Origin: Bacillota bacterium
Lineage (GTDB): Bacteria > Bacillota > Clostridia > Tissierellales > Tissierellaceae
Length of the DNA stretch: 31,386 nt
Assembly: GCA_023388495.1 (NCBI GenBank)
Contig: JAEWGC010000031.1
Span: 1-31,386 of the forward strand
Direction of reading: 5' to 3'
Below the pieces are notes generated by a model. The model made no database searches, was not told where the DNA came from, and saw nothing but the letters and a program-made list of their open reading frames with translations. Shown here one piece after another: positions 7,403-15,409 of this stretch (within the stretch, counting starts at the first letter, position 1; every line of letters begins with the position of its first letter). Both the position numbers and the translations under genes were made by a program.

Positions 7403-7426
7403 CATAATGTAGAATGCGCCTTATGC

Positions 7427-7942
7427 TTATATAGAGTTTTCTTTTATTTCTAAACCTTTTTTTATTGCTTCTTGTATAATTGGACTACAGCATTTTCCTA
7501 ATGGATGGTTAATTTCGCATTTACCATTTTTCATTGCACCAGTTAATACTATTACATCCTTCATATTTTTTGCATCTTTATTAACAACTGCATCTATAAT
7601 TTGATCTTCTGTAACTTTGCTGCAGTAGCATGAGTATTTAGGATTAGTATCGATTTTAAACCAAATAGGTTCTTTCACATCATTTTCATCAAATTTATTA
7701 TCAGATTCTTGACCATAATATACAACAGAGCAAGTTTCGTCCATACATAAATAATAGTCATTATCTCCAACATGTTCTTTAACCTTATCAATTACCATAT
7801 GCTTAACAGTTATGTTTTTTACAAGTTTACCTTCTTCTCCACATACAGGGCATAAGTTATTTTTTTCTGCCACACTGGCAGTTTCTGTTTTACCACCTCA
7901 ACAAGATTTACTTTCCAAACTAAGTTTTTCGTTTATTTTCAT
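7427..7942 (-). CDS. CopZ-like Zn/[2Fe-2S] metallochaperone, probable selenoprotein (Sec15)
   Basis: With ATG 7942 (GGGAGAGG site 7 bases upstream) the frame runs 172 codons with one in-frame TGA at 7898-7900. The N-terminus is KSC-TGA-GGK, that is Cys14-Sec15 followed by Gly-Gly. The body matches the N-terminal domain of Archaeoglobus CopZ: zinc-type cysteines 31, 34, 66, 71, then CxC at 105/107 and C142, C151-C152 as [2Fe-2S] ligands (GKCEINHPLGKCC). If TGA is read as stop, translation would have to start at GTG 7873, which sits inside a hairpin and has no ribosome site. The gene follows the MerA-like gene by 20 bases, suggesting handling of mercury or copper-like thiophilic metal. A SECIS-like hairpin lies 16-30 bases downstream of the TGA. 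Confidence 0.8.
7867..7881 (-). promoter_or_regulatory. Candidate bacterial SECIS element
   Basis: In the transcript, CTGCC-AGTGT-GGCAG forms a 5-bp GC-rich stem with a 5-base apical loop. The loop has G at its second position, and 21 bases separate it from the TGA. Bacterial SECIS elements lie inside the coding region just after UGA, with the apical loop about 16-37 bases away and a G among the first loop bases; all three criteria are met. Actual SelB binding is not shown. Confidence 0.7.
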
Positions 7943-7962
7943 TGATTGTCCTCTCCCTTTAT

Positions 7963-9375
7963 CTATTCAGCACAACAGCTAAGTTTACTCATATCCTTGT
8001 CAAAAGACTGCGCAACAAGTTTGATTGCTTCTGACATAGTAGGATATACGTGTATAGTATTTGATATATCAGTGTTTGTGAGATCAAATTGTATTGCTAA
8101 AGTTGCCTCTTGGATAATATCTGCTGCTAACTCACCTATAGCATGAACCCCCAGAATCTTCTTAGTATCTTTGTCAATAATCATCTTTACAAAGCCTTGA
8201 GTATTTCTAATTGCAGCTGCCTTTGGAACTAATGCCATATCTAAAGTCCTACTATCAACTTTAAATCCTAACTCTAAAGCTTCAGCTTCCTTAAGTCCTA
8301 CAGCTCCCACTTGAGGACTAGTAAATATTGCATGAGGAACTGCTTTATAGTTAGGCTTTCTTATATTGTTCTGAGTAGCATTTTCACCAGCTACTGAACC
8401 TTCATGGGCATCTACTGTAACAAGCATATAGTTTCCAATAACATCACCAGCTGCATAAACATTAGGATTTGATGTTTGTAAATATTCATTAACTTTTATA
8501 AAACCTTTTTCATCTACCATTACTCCTGCCTTTTCCAGCCCCAGGTTATCAGAGTTTGGAGTTCTCCCTGTGGCTATCAATAATTGGTCACCTTCAAAAG
8601 TCTGTTCATTCCCATCTTTTATAACAGTTACATATTTTGTATTATTTTCTTCATACACTTTTTGAAACGAAAGTTCTGTTACAATATTTATTCCCTGATC
8701 TTTTAGTGCTATTTCTAAGGCATCAGAAATTTCAGGTTCTTCATTTTTAACTATTCTTCCGCTTCTTTGTAGAATTGTAACCTTTGAACCAAACATAGAA
8801 AACATTTGAGCAAACTCAACAGCGATCCAGCCACCACCTATAATAACTAATTTTTCAGGTAATTTATCTAACTCCAAAATTTCAATATTTGTTAAATATT
8901 TTACACTTTCTAAGCCATCAATTTTAGCAACAGAAGATCTAGAACCAGTTGTAATTATATATTTGGAAGCCTTATACTGTTTTTCATTTATCTGGATGGT
9001 ATCTTGATTAATAAATTCAGCCTTACCTTTAAGTAAGGTAATATTTTTGTCATTTTCATAAATATCGATATATTTTTCTTTTCTTAACTCTGCAAGCAGA
9101 TTATCTTTTTGCATAATAATCTCTTTAAAATCTAAACTTACTTGTTTCATATTGATGCCCGCAAAAGGGTTCTCTTTTCCAAAATGGTATATTTCTGCTG
9201 CTCTTAGCAAGTTCTTGGTAGGCACACATCCTACATTTAAACATGTTCCTCCAATTACTCCACTTTCAACAACTGCAACCCTTTTATTAAACTGAGAAGC
9301 CTTAATTGCTGCGGCAAACCCTGCAGAGCCACCTCCAATAATAATTAAATCAAAGTCTTTTGCATTTTCGCTCAT
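7963..9375 (-). CDS. merA: Mercuric reductase-type flavoprotein (MerA family, short form)
   Basis: 470 residues, pyridine nucleotide-disulfide oxidoreductase fold. FAD-binding GGGSAG is at 14-19, the redox-active pair is C45/C50 in GGTCLNVGCVPTK, NAD(P)H-binding GGGWIA is at 180-185, AAGDVIG binds FAD, and a C-terminal dimerisation domain ends in C467-C468. The C-terminal Cys pair is the feature that separates MerA from lipoamide dehydrogenases; it delivers Hg(II) to the active-site pair for reduction to Hg(0). The N-terminal heavy-metal-binding domain is absent, as in many short MerAs. ATG 9375 is chosen (AGGAGG 7 bases before it, within the end of the arsR gene). It is cotranscribed between the repressor and the metallochaperone. 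No MerT/MerP transporter is seen. Confidence 0.85.
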   Translation of the reverse strand: MSENAKDFDLIIIGGGSAGFAAAIKASQFNKRVAVVESGVIGGTCLNVGCVPTKNLLRAAEIYHFGKENPFAGINMKQVSLDFKEIIMQKDNLLAELRKEKYIDIYENDKNITLLKGKAEFINQDTIQINEKQYKASKYIITTGSRSSVAKIDGLESVKYLTNIEILELDKLPEKLVIIGGGWIAVEFAQMFSMFGSKVTILQRSGRIVKNEEPEISDALEIALKDQGINIVTELSFQKVYEENNTKYVTVIKDGNEQTFEGDQLLIATGRTPNSDNLGLEKAGVMVDEKGFIKVNEYLQTSNPNVYAAGDVIGNYMLVTVDAHEGSVAGENATQNNIRKPNYKAVPHAIFTSPQVGAVGLKEAEALELGFKVDSRTLDMALVPKAAAIRNTQGFVKMIIDKDTKKILGVHAIGELAADIIQEATLAIQFDLTNTDISNTIHVYPTMSEAIKLVAQSFDKDMSKLSCCAE

Positions 9376-9376
9376 T

Positions 9377-9730
9377 TTATGCCTCCTTGTTTTCGGTATA
9401 CTTTTCATTTTTTAATATTTCACAAGTACATATTTTATCCGTATTTCCATCAGCTATAGATTGCCCTAATTTAACAAGTGCTATCACTCTTTCATCTGAA
9501 ATAGAGTAATAAACATTCTTTCCATCCCTTAATGCTTTCACATAGTTACACCATCTTAAACATTGCAATTGCATTGATATAAGACTTTGGGAGCACCCAA
9601 TGTCTTCTGTCAATTCTCCAACGTTTTTAGGACCATCTAATAAGGATAATATAATTCTATATCTCGTAGGATTTGATAATCCATGAAAGAATTTTGTATA
9701 TACTTCAATTTGTTCATCAATAGTTTGCAT
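9377..9730 (-). CDS. ArsR/SmtB-family metal sensor repressor, CmtR-like
   Basis: 117 residues with a winged helix-turn-helix: VGELTEDIGCSQSLISMQLQ is the recognition region and DGKNVYYSISD the wing. Cys57 and Cys61 (QCLRWC) in the DNA-binding helix and Cys101/Cys103 near the C-terminus (KICTCEI) reproduce the metal-site layout of CmtR, the Cd/Pb sensor with C57, C61 and C102. Metal binding there would release DNA. The gene heads the operon, ends one base before the merA start and has a perfect AGGAGG site. It probably represses its own promoter through the dyad at 9860-9897. The metal could be Hg, Cd or Pb; the MerA neighbour favours Hg. Confidence 0.85.
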   Translation of the reverse strand: MQTIDEQIEVYTKFFHGLSNPTRYRIILSLLDGPKNVGELTEDIGCSQSLISMQLQCLRWCNYVKALRDGKNVYYSISDERVIALVKLGQSIADGNTDKICTCEILKNEKYTENKEA

Positions 9731-9846
9731 ACTTTACCTCCTAAATAAACTCGAATACATAACTAGCCCAACTGAAACTATTATCATAACCCAAGTAATT
9801 GTCTAGTATTTTTTGAATCATTATCGTTTGTTGCAATAAAGCAAAA

Positions 9847-9875
9847 TTTATCCTTAATAAGAATAAACATATCAA
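9847..9875 (-). promoter_or_regulatory. Promoter of the metal operon
   Basis: On the minus strand TTGATA (9870-9875) and GATAAA (9847-9852) are separated by 17 bases. The -35 box lies within the left arm of the large dyad, so repressor binding would block polymerase. The leader to the arsR ATG is then over 100 bases. Confidence 0.6.
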
Positions 9876-9897
9876 TATATGTTGATATGTTTATTCT
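9860..9897. promoter_or_regulatory. Operator: perfect 16-bp-arm inverted repeat
   Basis: AGAATAAACATATCAA (9860-9875) and its exact reverse complement (9882-9897) flank a 6-base spacer. The AT-rich ATA..CATATCAA half-sites are typical of ArsR/SmtB operators. It overlaps the operon promoter, which fits autoregulation by the gene at 9377-9730. Confidence 0.8.
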
Positions 9898-9994
9898 ATC
9901 ACAATATAAACATGAGTACAATAGAATCTAATCTTACAACTCTGCATATATTACTGTATATATTCTCCAATAGCGTTCTAGTATAAGATCATAA

Positions 9995-10037
9995 TAAAAA
10001 AGCCAGTCAAGATTTTAACTTCAAATCCCAACTGGCT
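9995..10037 (-). terminator. Terminator after the recombinase genes
   Basis: On the minus strand AGCCAGT (10031-10037) pairs with ACTGGCT (10001-10007), with further inner pairing of GGATTT and AAATC-type segments, and is followed by six T. It lies 18 bases past the stop of the second recombinase and closes the prophage-side transcript before the metal operon. Confidence 0.75.
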
Positions 10038-10054
10038 CATATTCTTAATCTCTA

Positions 10055-11464
10055 CTATTCAATTATGCACTCAACCTCTGTCCCATCCAAGAAACTTACA
10101 ACTATTTTCTCATCTCCAAGAACTATCATTTTTTCAATCATCTTAAAATATAAATCTATATCAAATTCTTCGATTGGTTTTCCATACTCTATAATCTCTA
10201 TAAACTCCCTAGCCTTATATCGTCTTAACTCATCTCCATCTTCAGCTTCCCACTTTTCTATAAAATGTTCCTTATTTTCTACTAATGCATTAAAGCTGCT
10301 AACAAAGCCTTTATATAAAATTTCTTCATCTATATGCTTATTCTTGCACCTTACCTCACCCTTCTTTTCATATTTCTTATTACACTGCCATACTCTTTTC
10401 TTTAGTTTCTCATCTGTAGAGTTCCATGTTTTCCTGCCAAAGGCACTTCCACAGTTTCCACATATAATTCTTCCGCTAAATGGATTGTCTTCTACCTTTG
10501 CAAAATCAAGTTGCTTAACTCCATATCTTTCCATATAGTCTTTTCTTCTTTTCATTTCAAGCTGTACTGCTTCCCATGTTTCTTTATCAATAATGGCTGG
10601 ATGGCTTTTCTCTACATAGTACATTGGAACTTCTCCATTATTCACTGCCCTCTCTTTAGTTAAAAAATCTACTGTATAGGTCTTTTGAAGTAGAGCATCT
10701 CCTTTGTATTTCTCATTTTGTAGCATTTTTCTGATGCTGCTTTCATACCATTTAGACTTCCCATTCCAGTTTGGAACTCCCTCTTCTTCTAACTCTCTTG
10801 CTATCCTATTAGCACCTTTGCCATTAAGATAGTCCATATAAATCCTTTTTATTATCTTTGCTTCCTTCTTATTTATAATAAGTTCCCCTTCTTCATCTTT
10901 ATCATACCCTAGGAACTTCTTATGGTTAACTCTAACCTTTCCTTGTTCAAACTGTCTTCTAATTCCCCAAGTACAGTTTTCACTAATAGATCTACTCTCA
11001 TCCTGGGCAAGACTAGCTAATATTGTTATCAGAACTTCCCCTTTTGCGTCCAAAGTATTGATATTTTCCTTTTCAAATATAACCCCTACTCCATACTCCT
11101 TTAGCTCTCTTATATAATTTAGGCAATCTAGAGTATTCCTTGCAAACCTAGAAATTGATTTGGTTATTATCATATCTATCTTGCCAGCCTTGCAATCTTT
11201 AATCATCTTATTAAACTGATCCCTTTTCTTAGTGTTAGTTCCTGTAATACCTTCATCAGCATAAATTCCAGCCATTTCGTAATCAGGATGGTTTTCTATG
11301 AAGTTGGTGTAGTAACTAACCTGTGCTTCATAGCTGGATAGTTGTTCTAATTGGTCTGTCGATACTCTGCAATATGCTGACATTTTCTTTTTCTGTGGCT
11401 CTAGGTTCTCTACTAGGTTTGTGTTTCTTGTTCTTGCTGGTATAAATGTAATGTTTTTTGCCAT
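10055..11464 (-). CDS. Large serine recombinase, second of tandem pair
   Basis: 469 residues. The resolvase domain has catalytic Ser35 (AYCRVSTDQ), the YADEGITGT loop and SISRFARNT; then comes a recombinase domain (KFLGYDKDEEGELIINKKEA...WYESSIRKMLQNEKYKG). A zinc ribbon (CGNCGSAF ... WQCNKKYEKKGEVRC) and a C-terminal region of about 90 residues follow. ATG 11464 has an AGGAGGG site, so the 137-base overlap with the upstream recombinase is probably real. It may integrate or excise the prophage alone or together with its partner, in the style of paired recombinases of clostridial elements; the paired requirement is inference. Followed by a terminator. Confidence 0.88.
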   Translation of the reverse strand: MAKNITFIPARTRNTNLVENLEPQKKKMSAYCRVSTDQLEQLSSYEAQVSYYTNFIENHPDYEMAGIYADEGITGTNTKKRDQFNKMIKDCKAGKIDMIITKSISRFARNTLDCLNYIRELKEYGVGVIFEKENINTLDAKGEVLITILASLAQDESRSISENCTWGIRRQFEQGKVRVNHKKFLGYDKDEEGELIINKKEAKIIKRIYMDYLNGKGANRIARELEEEGVPNWNGKSKWYESSIRKMLQNEKYKGDALLQKTYTVDFLTKERAVNNGEVPMYYVEKSHPAIIDKETWEAVQLEMKRRKDYMERYGVKQLDFAKVEDNPFSGRIICGNCGSAFGRKTWNSTDEKLKKRVWQCNKKYEKKGEVRCKNKHIDEEILYKGFVSSFNALVENKEHFIEKWEAEDGDELRRYKAREFIEIIEYGKPIEEFDIDLYFKMIEKMIVLGDEKIVVSFLDGTEVECIIE

Positions 11465-12614
11465 CCTTTATACCCTCCTCTACTATTGTTTCTTCCTCTA
11501 AATTGAGGGCACTAATTATTTCATCATCAATTTTAGTTCCTGTGCAGGTAGCCTTTCCATTCATAATATAGTTGCTACACTGCCATACTATCTTTTTACA
11601 GCTAAGTTTACTATTCCAAGTCCTTCTTCTTAAGGTAAATCCACATTTACTGCAGAAAAGCATTCCTGATAGAGGATATCTGTTAGTATATTTAGCCCTA
11701 TCCCCTTCAATGTTTCCCTTTTCTTCTGCTCTTCTAGCAATTTCTTCTTGGACTTTTTCCCATATTTTATTAGATATTATTGGAGGATGGTTTCCTTCTA
11801 TATAATAGCTATCTACTTCCCCTTCATTTTTATATGTCCTGTGCATTATATGATCTGGTGTATAATACTTTTGTAGGTGTGCATCCCCTTTGTATTTTTC
11901 ATTTTTTAATATCTGTAAGATTGTTGATTCTTGCCACTGTCCACACTTGATTGTCGGTACACCTTCATCATTAAGCTCTCTTGCTATAGTAAAGACTCCC
12001 TTACCAGATAGATATTCTTGAAATATTCTCTGAACAATCTTTGCTTCTTCTCTATTAACTACTAAATCTCCAAATTCATCCTTGTCATATCCAAGAAATA
12101 GCTTTGTGTTTATTAAAAGTTCTCCTCTTTGAAACTTCTTTCTAAATGCCCATTTTGTATTTTGGCTAATATTCTTACTTTCTTCTTCAGCAAAAGAAGA
12201 GAGGATGGTTAGCATAAGCTCTCCATCCCCTGATAGTGTATTTATATTTTCTTTTTCAAATCTTACTTCAACATTAATACTTTTAAGTTCTCTTATTGTT
12301 TCTAGCATTACAGCAGTATTCCTAGCAAATCTTGATATAGACTTAGTAATGATTAAATCAATTTCTCCATTTCTTGCTTTATCAATCATTCTTTGAAACT
12401 CTGGTCTATTATCTGTTGTTCCTGTAATTCCTCTGTCTGCAAAGATCCCCACAAACTCATAATCAGGATTGCTTTTTATTAGATTCTCATAATAAGTGAC
12501 TTGGTTTTCGAGTGATTCACCTTGGAGTTCAGATTCAGTAGAAACTCTCGCATAGGCACATACTCTTTTCTTTAATGGTTTTTCAATATTAGCCTGTATA
12601 ACTCTTACACGCAT
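11328..12614 (-). CDS. Large serine recombinase, first of tandem pair
   Basis: 428 residues, paralogous to the downstream recombinase. Catalytic Ser25 lies in AYARVSTES, followed by FADRGITGT, TKSISRFARN, a recombinase domain (LFLGYDKDEFGDLVVNREEA...ESTILQILKNEKYKG) and a zinc ribbon (CSKCGF ... WQCSNYIMNGKATC). The C-terminal tail after the ribbon is short (about 70 residues) and basic, and its last 45 codons overlap the next gene in another frame. A GGAGGG site precedes ATG 12614. It starts 60 bases after the amidase gene, in line with an integrase at the lysis end of a prophage. Confidence 0.88.
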   Translation of the reverse strand: MRVRVIQANIEKPLKKRVCAYARVSTESELQGESLENQVTYYENLIKSNPDYEFVGIFADRGITGTTDNRPEFQRMIDKARNGEIDLIITKSISRFARNTAVMLETIRELKSINVEVRFEKENINTLSGDGELMLTILSSFAEEESKNISQNTKWAFRKKFQRGELLINTKLFLGYDKDEFGDLVVNREEAKIVQRIFQEYLSGKGVFTIARELNDEGVPTIKCGQWQESTILQILKNEKYKGDAHLQKYYTPDHIMHRTYKNEGEVDSYYIEGNHPPIISNKIWEKVQEEIARRAEEKGNIEGDRAKYTNRYPLSGMLFCSKCGFTLRRRTWNSKLSCKKIVWQCSNYIMNGKATCTGTKIDDEIISALNLEEETIVEEGIKDGKKHYIYTSKNKKHKPSREPRATEKENVSILQSIDRPIRTTIQL

Positions 12615-12673
12615 TAGACTCCCTCCTTTCTATCAATTTGGTAGTCTATATATCACTTATTACTTGATAGAAG

Positions 12674-13330
12674 TCAAGCATTATAAGGCATTATTACTGC
12701 ATCAAACCCAGCTTTCTTCAGCCTTTCAACTTGCTTTTCTGCATTACTTTTATTAGCAAAAGAGCCTGCCATTACTCTATATAAAGCCTTTGAATTAGGC
12801 TCATTCTTTTCTTTGTAGGTGATATTAAAATACCTTAAAACTCCTTTAGCAAGAGATATTCCTATTTTCTCTATGTTATTTATAATCCAATTAGCATCTT
12901 CTAAATTATCATGAAATGCTACTTCAATTAAAATGGCAGGTGCATTAGTTGAGTTTAGTTCGTAAAACTTAGAATTAAACTTAATGCCCCTGCCTTTAAT
13001 TTGAGTTATCTTTTCAAACTCATCATAAATTATTTTAGCTGCATTCGCACCTTCACTTTGAGGGGAATATGCAAATATCTCTGCCCCTCTTCCTCCACCA
13101 GCATTTGAATGAATTGCAAAGTGGAGGTCAGGTTTTCTTAAATTACTATCCTTAACAACCTCTTTTAAATCCCAATCCCTTCTATTCCTAAAGACCTTAA
13201 TTCCATGTTCAATAAGGACTTTTTCAACTATATCGGCAACTTGATTCATTCTTGTTTCCTCAGATCCATAGTTTTCATATCCTATATTTCTTTCCTGAGT
13301 TGATGGGCTTAGATAAATTGATTTAGTCAT
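12674..13330 (-). CDS. N-acetylmuramoyl-L-alanine amidase with SPOR domain (endolysin)
   Basis: 218 residues. An Amidase_3-type domain (1-170) carries AIHSNAGG with zinc ligand His74 and IEVAFHDN with catalytic Glu136; Glu24/25 are the likely second metal ligand. The first canonical His is replaced by an SPSTQ motif, a variant I recall in clostridial amidases. Residues 181-218 (YRVMAGSFANKSNAEKQVER) are a SPOR peptidoglycan-binding module. There is no signal peptide, consistent with release through the holin. It overlaps the holin gene by 8 bases with a GGAGG site inside the holin 3' end. Confidence 0.88.
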   Translation of the reverse strand: MTKSIYLSPSTQERNIGYENYGSEETRMNQVADIVEKVLIEHGIKVFRNRRDWDLKEVVKDSNLRKPDLHFAIHSNAGGGRGAEIFAYSPQSEGANAAKIIYDEFEKITQIKGRGIKFNSKFYELNSTNAPAILIEVAFHDNLEDANWIINNIEKIGISLAKGVLRYFNITYKEKNEPNSKALYRVMAGSFANKSNAEKQVERLKKAGFDAVIMPYNA

Positions 13331-13730
13331 ATTTCTTATCCTCCTTAAGTTGCACTAAAATATCTTTAAGCTTTCCTGGAATAGGTAGACCAATATTAGC
13401 TGAGTTTTCTAGGATGCTTATCCCTTCATTAGATATATAGAAAAAGATCACTGCTGTTCTAATTGCTCCCCCATTTTTGATTAGGTAGGCATCAATGGTA
13501 TGTCCTATTGCCACCATCAAGAATATCATTACTTTTTTAAATATCCCTTTAAAGCCTATAGCACTTGATAGCTTCCTGTTAATAATTGCTAACATAACAC
13601 CTGTGAAATAATCAATTACTACGAACGCTATAAGGGCATATAAAAAGCTATCGTGTCCACCTAGTACATAACCTAAGTATCCACCGATAGCTGTAAAGGT
13701 TGCTTTTATAAAATTTAGTATATCTTTCAA
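13323..13730 (-). CDS. Phage holin (toxin-secretion/phage lysis holin family)
   Basis: 135 residues with three hydrophobic segments: FLYALIAFVVIDYFTGVMLA, VMIFLMVAIGHTIDAYL and AVIFFYISNEGISIL. The 'D-Y-F-T-G' and 'NEGISILEN' motifs are diagnostic of the phage_holin_4_1 family. The start is TTG 13730, six bases after AGGAGGG. It would form the membrane lesion that lets the downstream amidase reach the wall. Confidence 0.9.
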   Translation of the reverse strand: MKDILNFIKATFTAIGGYLGYVLGGHDSFLYALIAFVVIDYFTGVMLAIINRKLSSAIGFKGIFKKVMIFLMVAIGHTIDAYLIKNGGAIRTAVIFFYISNEGISILENSANIGLPIPGKLKDILVQLKEDKKYD

Positions 13731-13744
13731 CTTAATCCCTCCTA

Positions 13745-15397
13745 TTAATAATAATCTTCAGCATAATTAATTAAATCTATTTCAAACATATATTGTATCT
13801 TCATTGTATTTGCATCTGTCTTCTGCACTGGATTTGCAAGTTTTGTATGAGCACCACAGGGTTTTGAAGTTGCTCCGTAGTGAATACCAAATGAATAATT
13901 TCCATTTGAGGAACTTCTATACATATATAACCATCTATCTGTTCCTCTTATATTGTGTAGTCCTGAGGAAACACCAGAAGATCTATAGGGTTCCAATAGA
14001 TTCCCTTCTGGAGTAACAACCTGATAAAAACTACTCCCCCCATTGGTACCTGTATAATAAAGATACAACCTATTCTTAGATCTGCCAGAAATGGAATATA
14101 AGTAGCATCGCCTTTCTATATTCCCACTATCCATTCCTCTTGAAGCAAACCATGTGGAGCTGCCAATTTTAGGCTTTAAATTTAGCTCACTATGCTTTGT
14201 ACCATCTAGGTTAAGTCTTATTAATCTATTAGAATAAATTGTTTCATTTGTTTGTTGATCTAGCCTTGAATTGTATCCATATAATTCTATTGGACCTCCC
14301 CAAGTAACTGGAGTTAATGCAATATCCCTATAGTTAAAATTAGTTCCATATTCATCTCTAAACTCAGTTGACATATTATCAATAGTAGATGTGCTTTGAA
14401 AAACTCCAACTTTACTCCATTTATAAATACTTAGTTTATTGCTAGATCTATAGTAACCTACTATATAATCAATATCTCCATTTTCATCTAGTACAGGAGT
14501 GGCTCCTGATATTAAACTTGAACTAAATGGCTCACCTGAATCATTTAGAAGAGTTATTGCTTTTGCCCAATCAACAAAACCAGCACTTAACAAATTGAGA
14601 TCAAATGGTAAGATAAGTTGATGACCCTTTAAACTCTCTGGGAATTGAATATAGCTTGAATTTACAGCACTATTGTTTCCATCAAAATAGACAAATCCTT
14701 TATGATAATCTATAAATGCAGTGAATTTTGCTGGACTACTACCACTCATAAGATAAGATATTCCCCAGTAAGCAGCTCTAAGTTCTTCATTAACTGTACT
14801 ACTAGATATATATAAATATCCAGTTCCTGAAGTTTTTGTTCTACCACATACAGGTGCCCCAATATATGCAGTATCTAGATTGCTAAAGCTATCACTCCAA
14901 AATATACTCTCAAATGTGCCATTAGCAGCATGAGTTGGAAAATCAAATACAAAATTTACCCTAACCTTTCCATTTCTAATTTCCATATTAGTTTCTGCTA
15001 AGTTTATTGTTCCTCTTTGAGTTTCGTTCCCAGAATAAGTAGTTCCCCTATGTGCGTATCCTATAATATTACCAGACACTCTTTCACTGTTAGCTGACTC
15101 TGGTTTTGTAGAATCTGTAAGGTATATATTACTAAATAAGTCAGTCGTATTGCTGTGGCCAGTACTTCCTATTCCTAAAACATCACCTGAAAAATACCTT
15201 AAAAATATATCTTTAAAAATAATATCTGGAATTACATTCTCCGTATAAGCTTCTTTTATCTTTGCATTAGTAGTAGCATCAAAGAGCTCAGTAAGAACCT
15301 TTCCTTTTATACCAGTATCTTCTTTAATTTTCTTTTCTGTAAATATTTCACCAGTTAAATAATCTTTATTGTAACTTATAAGTTCTCTTAATGACAT
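13745..15397 (-). CDS. Putative tail fibre or receptor-binding protein
   Basis: 550 residues, rich in Ser, Asn, Gly and Tyr with beta-propeller- or lectin-like strands, and no recognisable enzymatic motif. The first 80 residues (LRELISYNKDYLTGEIFTEK ... NVIPDIIFKDIFLRYF) look like an attachment module, and the remainder is variable-type fibre sequence. Its place between tail spike genes and holin is the usual site of host-recognition proteins. GGGGGG precedes ATG 15397. Function is inferred from position and composition. Confidence 0.6.
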   Translation of the reverse strand: MSLRELISYNKDYLTGEIFTEKKIKEDTGIKGKVLTELFDATTNAKIKEAYTENVIPDIIFKDIFLRYFSGDVLGIGSTGHSNTTDLFSNIYLTDSTKPESANSERVSGNIIGYAHRGTTYSGNETQRGTINLAETNMEIRNGKVRVNFVFDFPTHAANGTFESIFWSDSFSNLDTAYIGAPVCGRTKTSGTGYLYISSSTVNEELRAAYWGISYLMSGSSPAKFTAFIDYHKGFVYFDGNNSAVNSSYIQFPESLKGHQLILPFDLNLLSAGFVDWAKAITLLNDSGEPFSSSLISGATPVLDENGDIDYIVGYYRSSNKLSIYKWSKVGVFQSTSTIDNMSTEFRDEYGTNFNYRDIALTPVTWGGPIELYGYNSRLDQQTNETIYSNRLIRLNLDGTKHSELNLKPKIGSSTWFASRGMDSGNIERRCYLYSISGRSKNRLYLYYTGTNGGSSFYQVVTPEGNLLEPYRSSGVSSGLHNIRGTDRWLYMYRSSSNGNYSFGIHYGATSKPCGAHTKLANPVQKTDANTMKIQYMFEIDLINYAEDYY

Positions 15398-15409
15398 AAT
15401 TGCCCCCCT

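Larger units (their letters stand above)
6160..7426. other. Gene-poor region: sigma pseudogene, terminator, bounded non-coding block
   Basis: There is no intact gene here. From left to right: an AT-rich leader of the lipoprotein gene (6160-6420), the decayed sigma copy (6424-6930), a minus-strand terminator hairpin (6957-6990) and a block flanked by inverted repeats (6987-7402). A plus-strand open frame at 7043-7297 is low in protein-like features and I do not call it. Confidence 0.6.

Noticed and set aside
7427..7873. Metallochaperone starting at GTG 7873
   Set aside because: This start falls inside the SECIS-like hairpin with no ribosome site, while ATG 7942 has a good one and the frame is continuous apart from a single TGA.
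7963..9408. MerA starting 11 codons earlier, at 9408
   Set aside because: That start runs into the end of the repressor gene, whereas ATG 9375 has AGGAGG at the right distance.
10065..10538. Plus-strand 157-codon open frame
   Set aside because: It is antisense to the zinc-ribbon region of the serine recombinase and has Ser/Phe/Leu-rich shadow composition.
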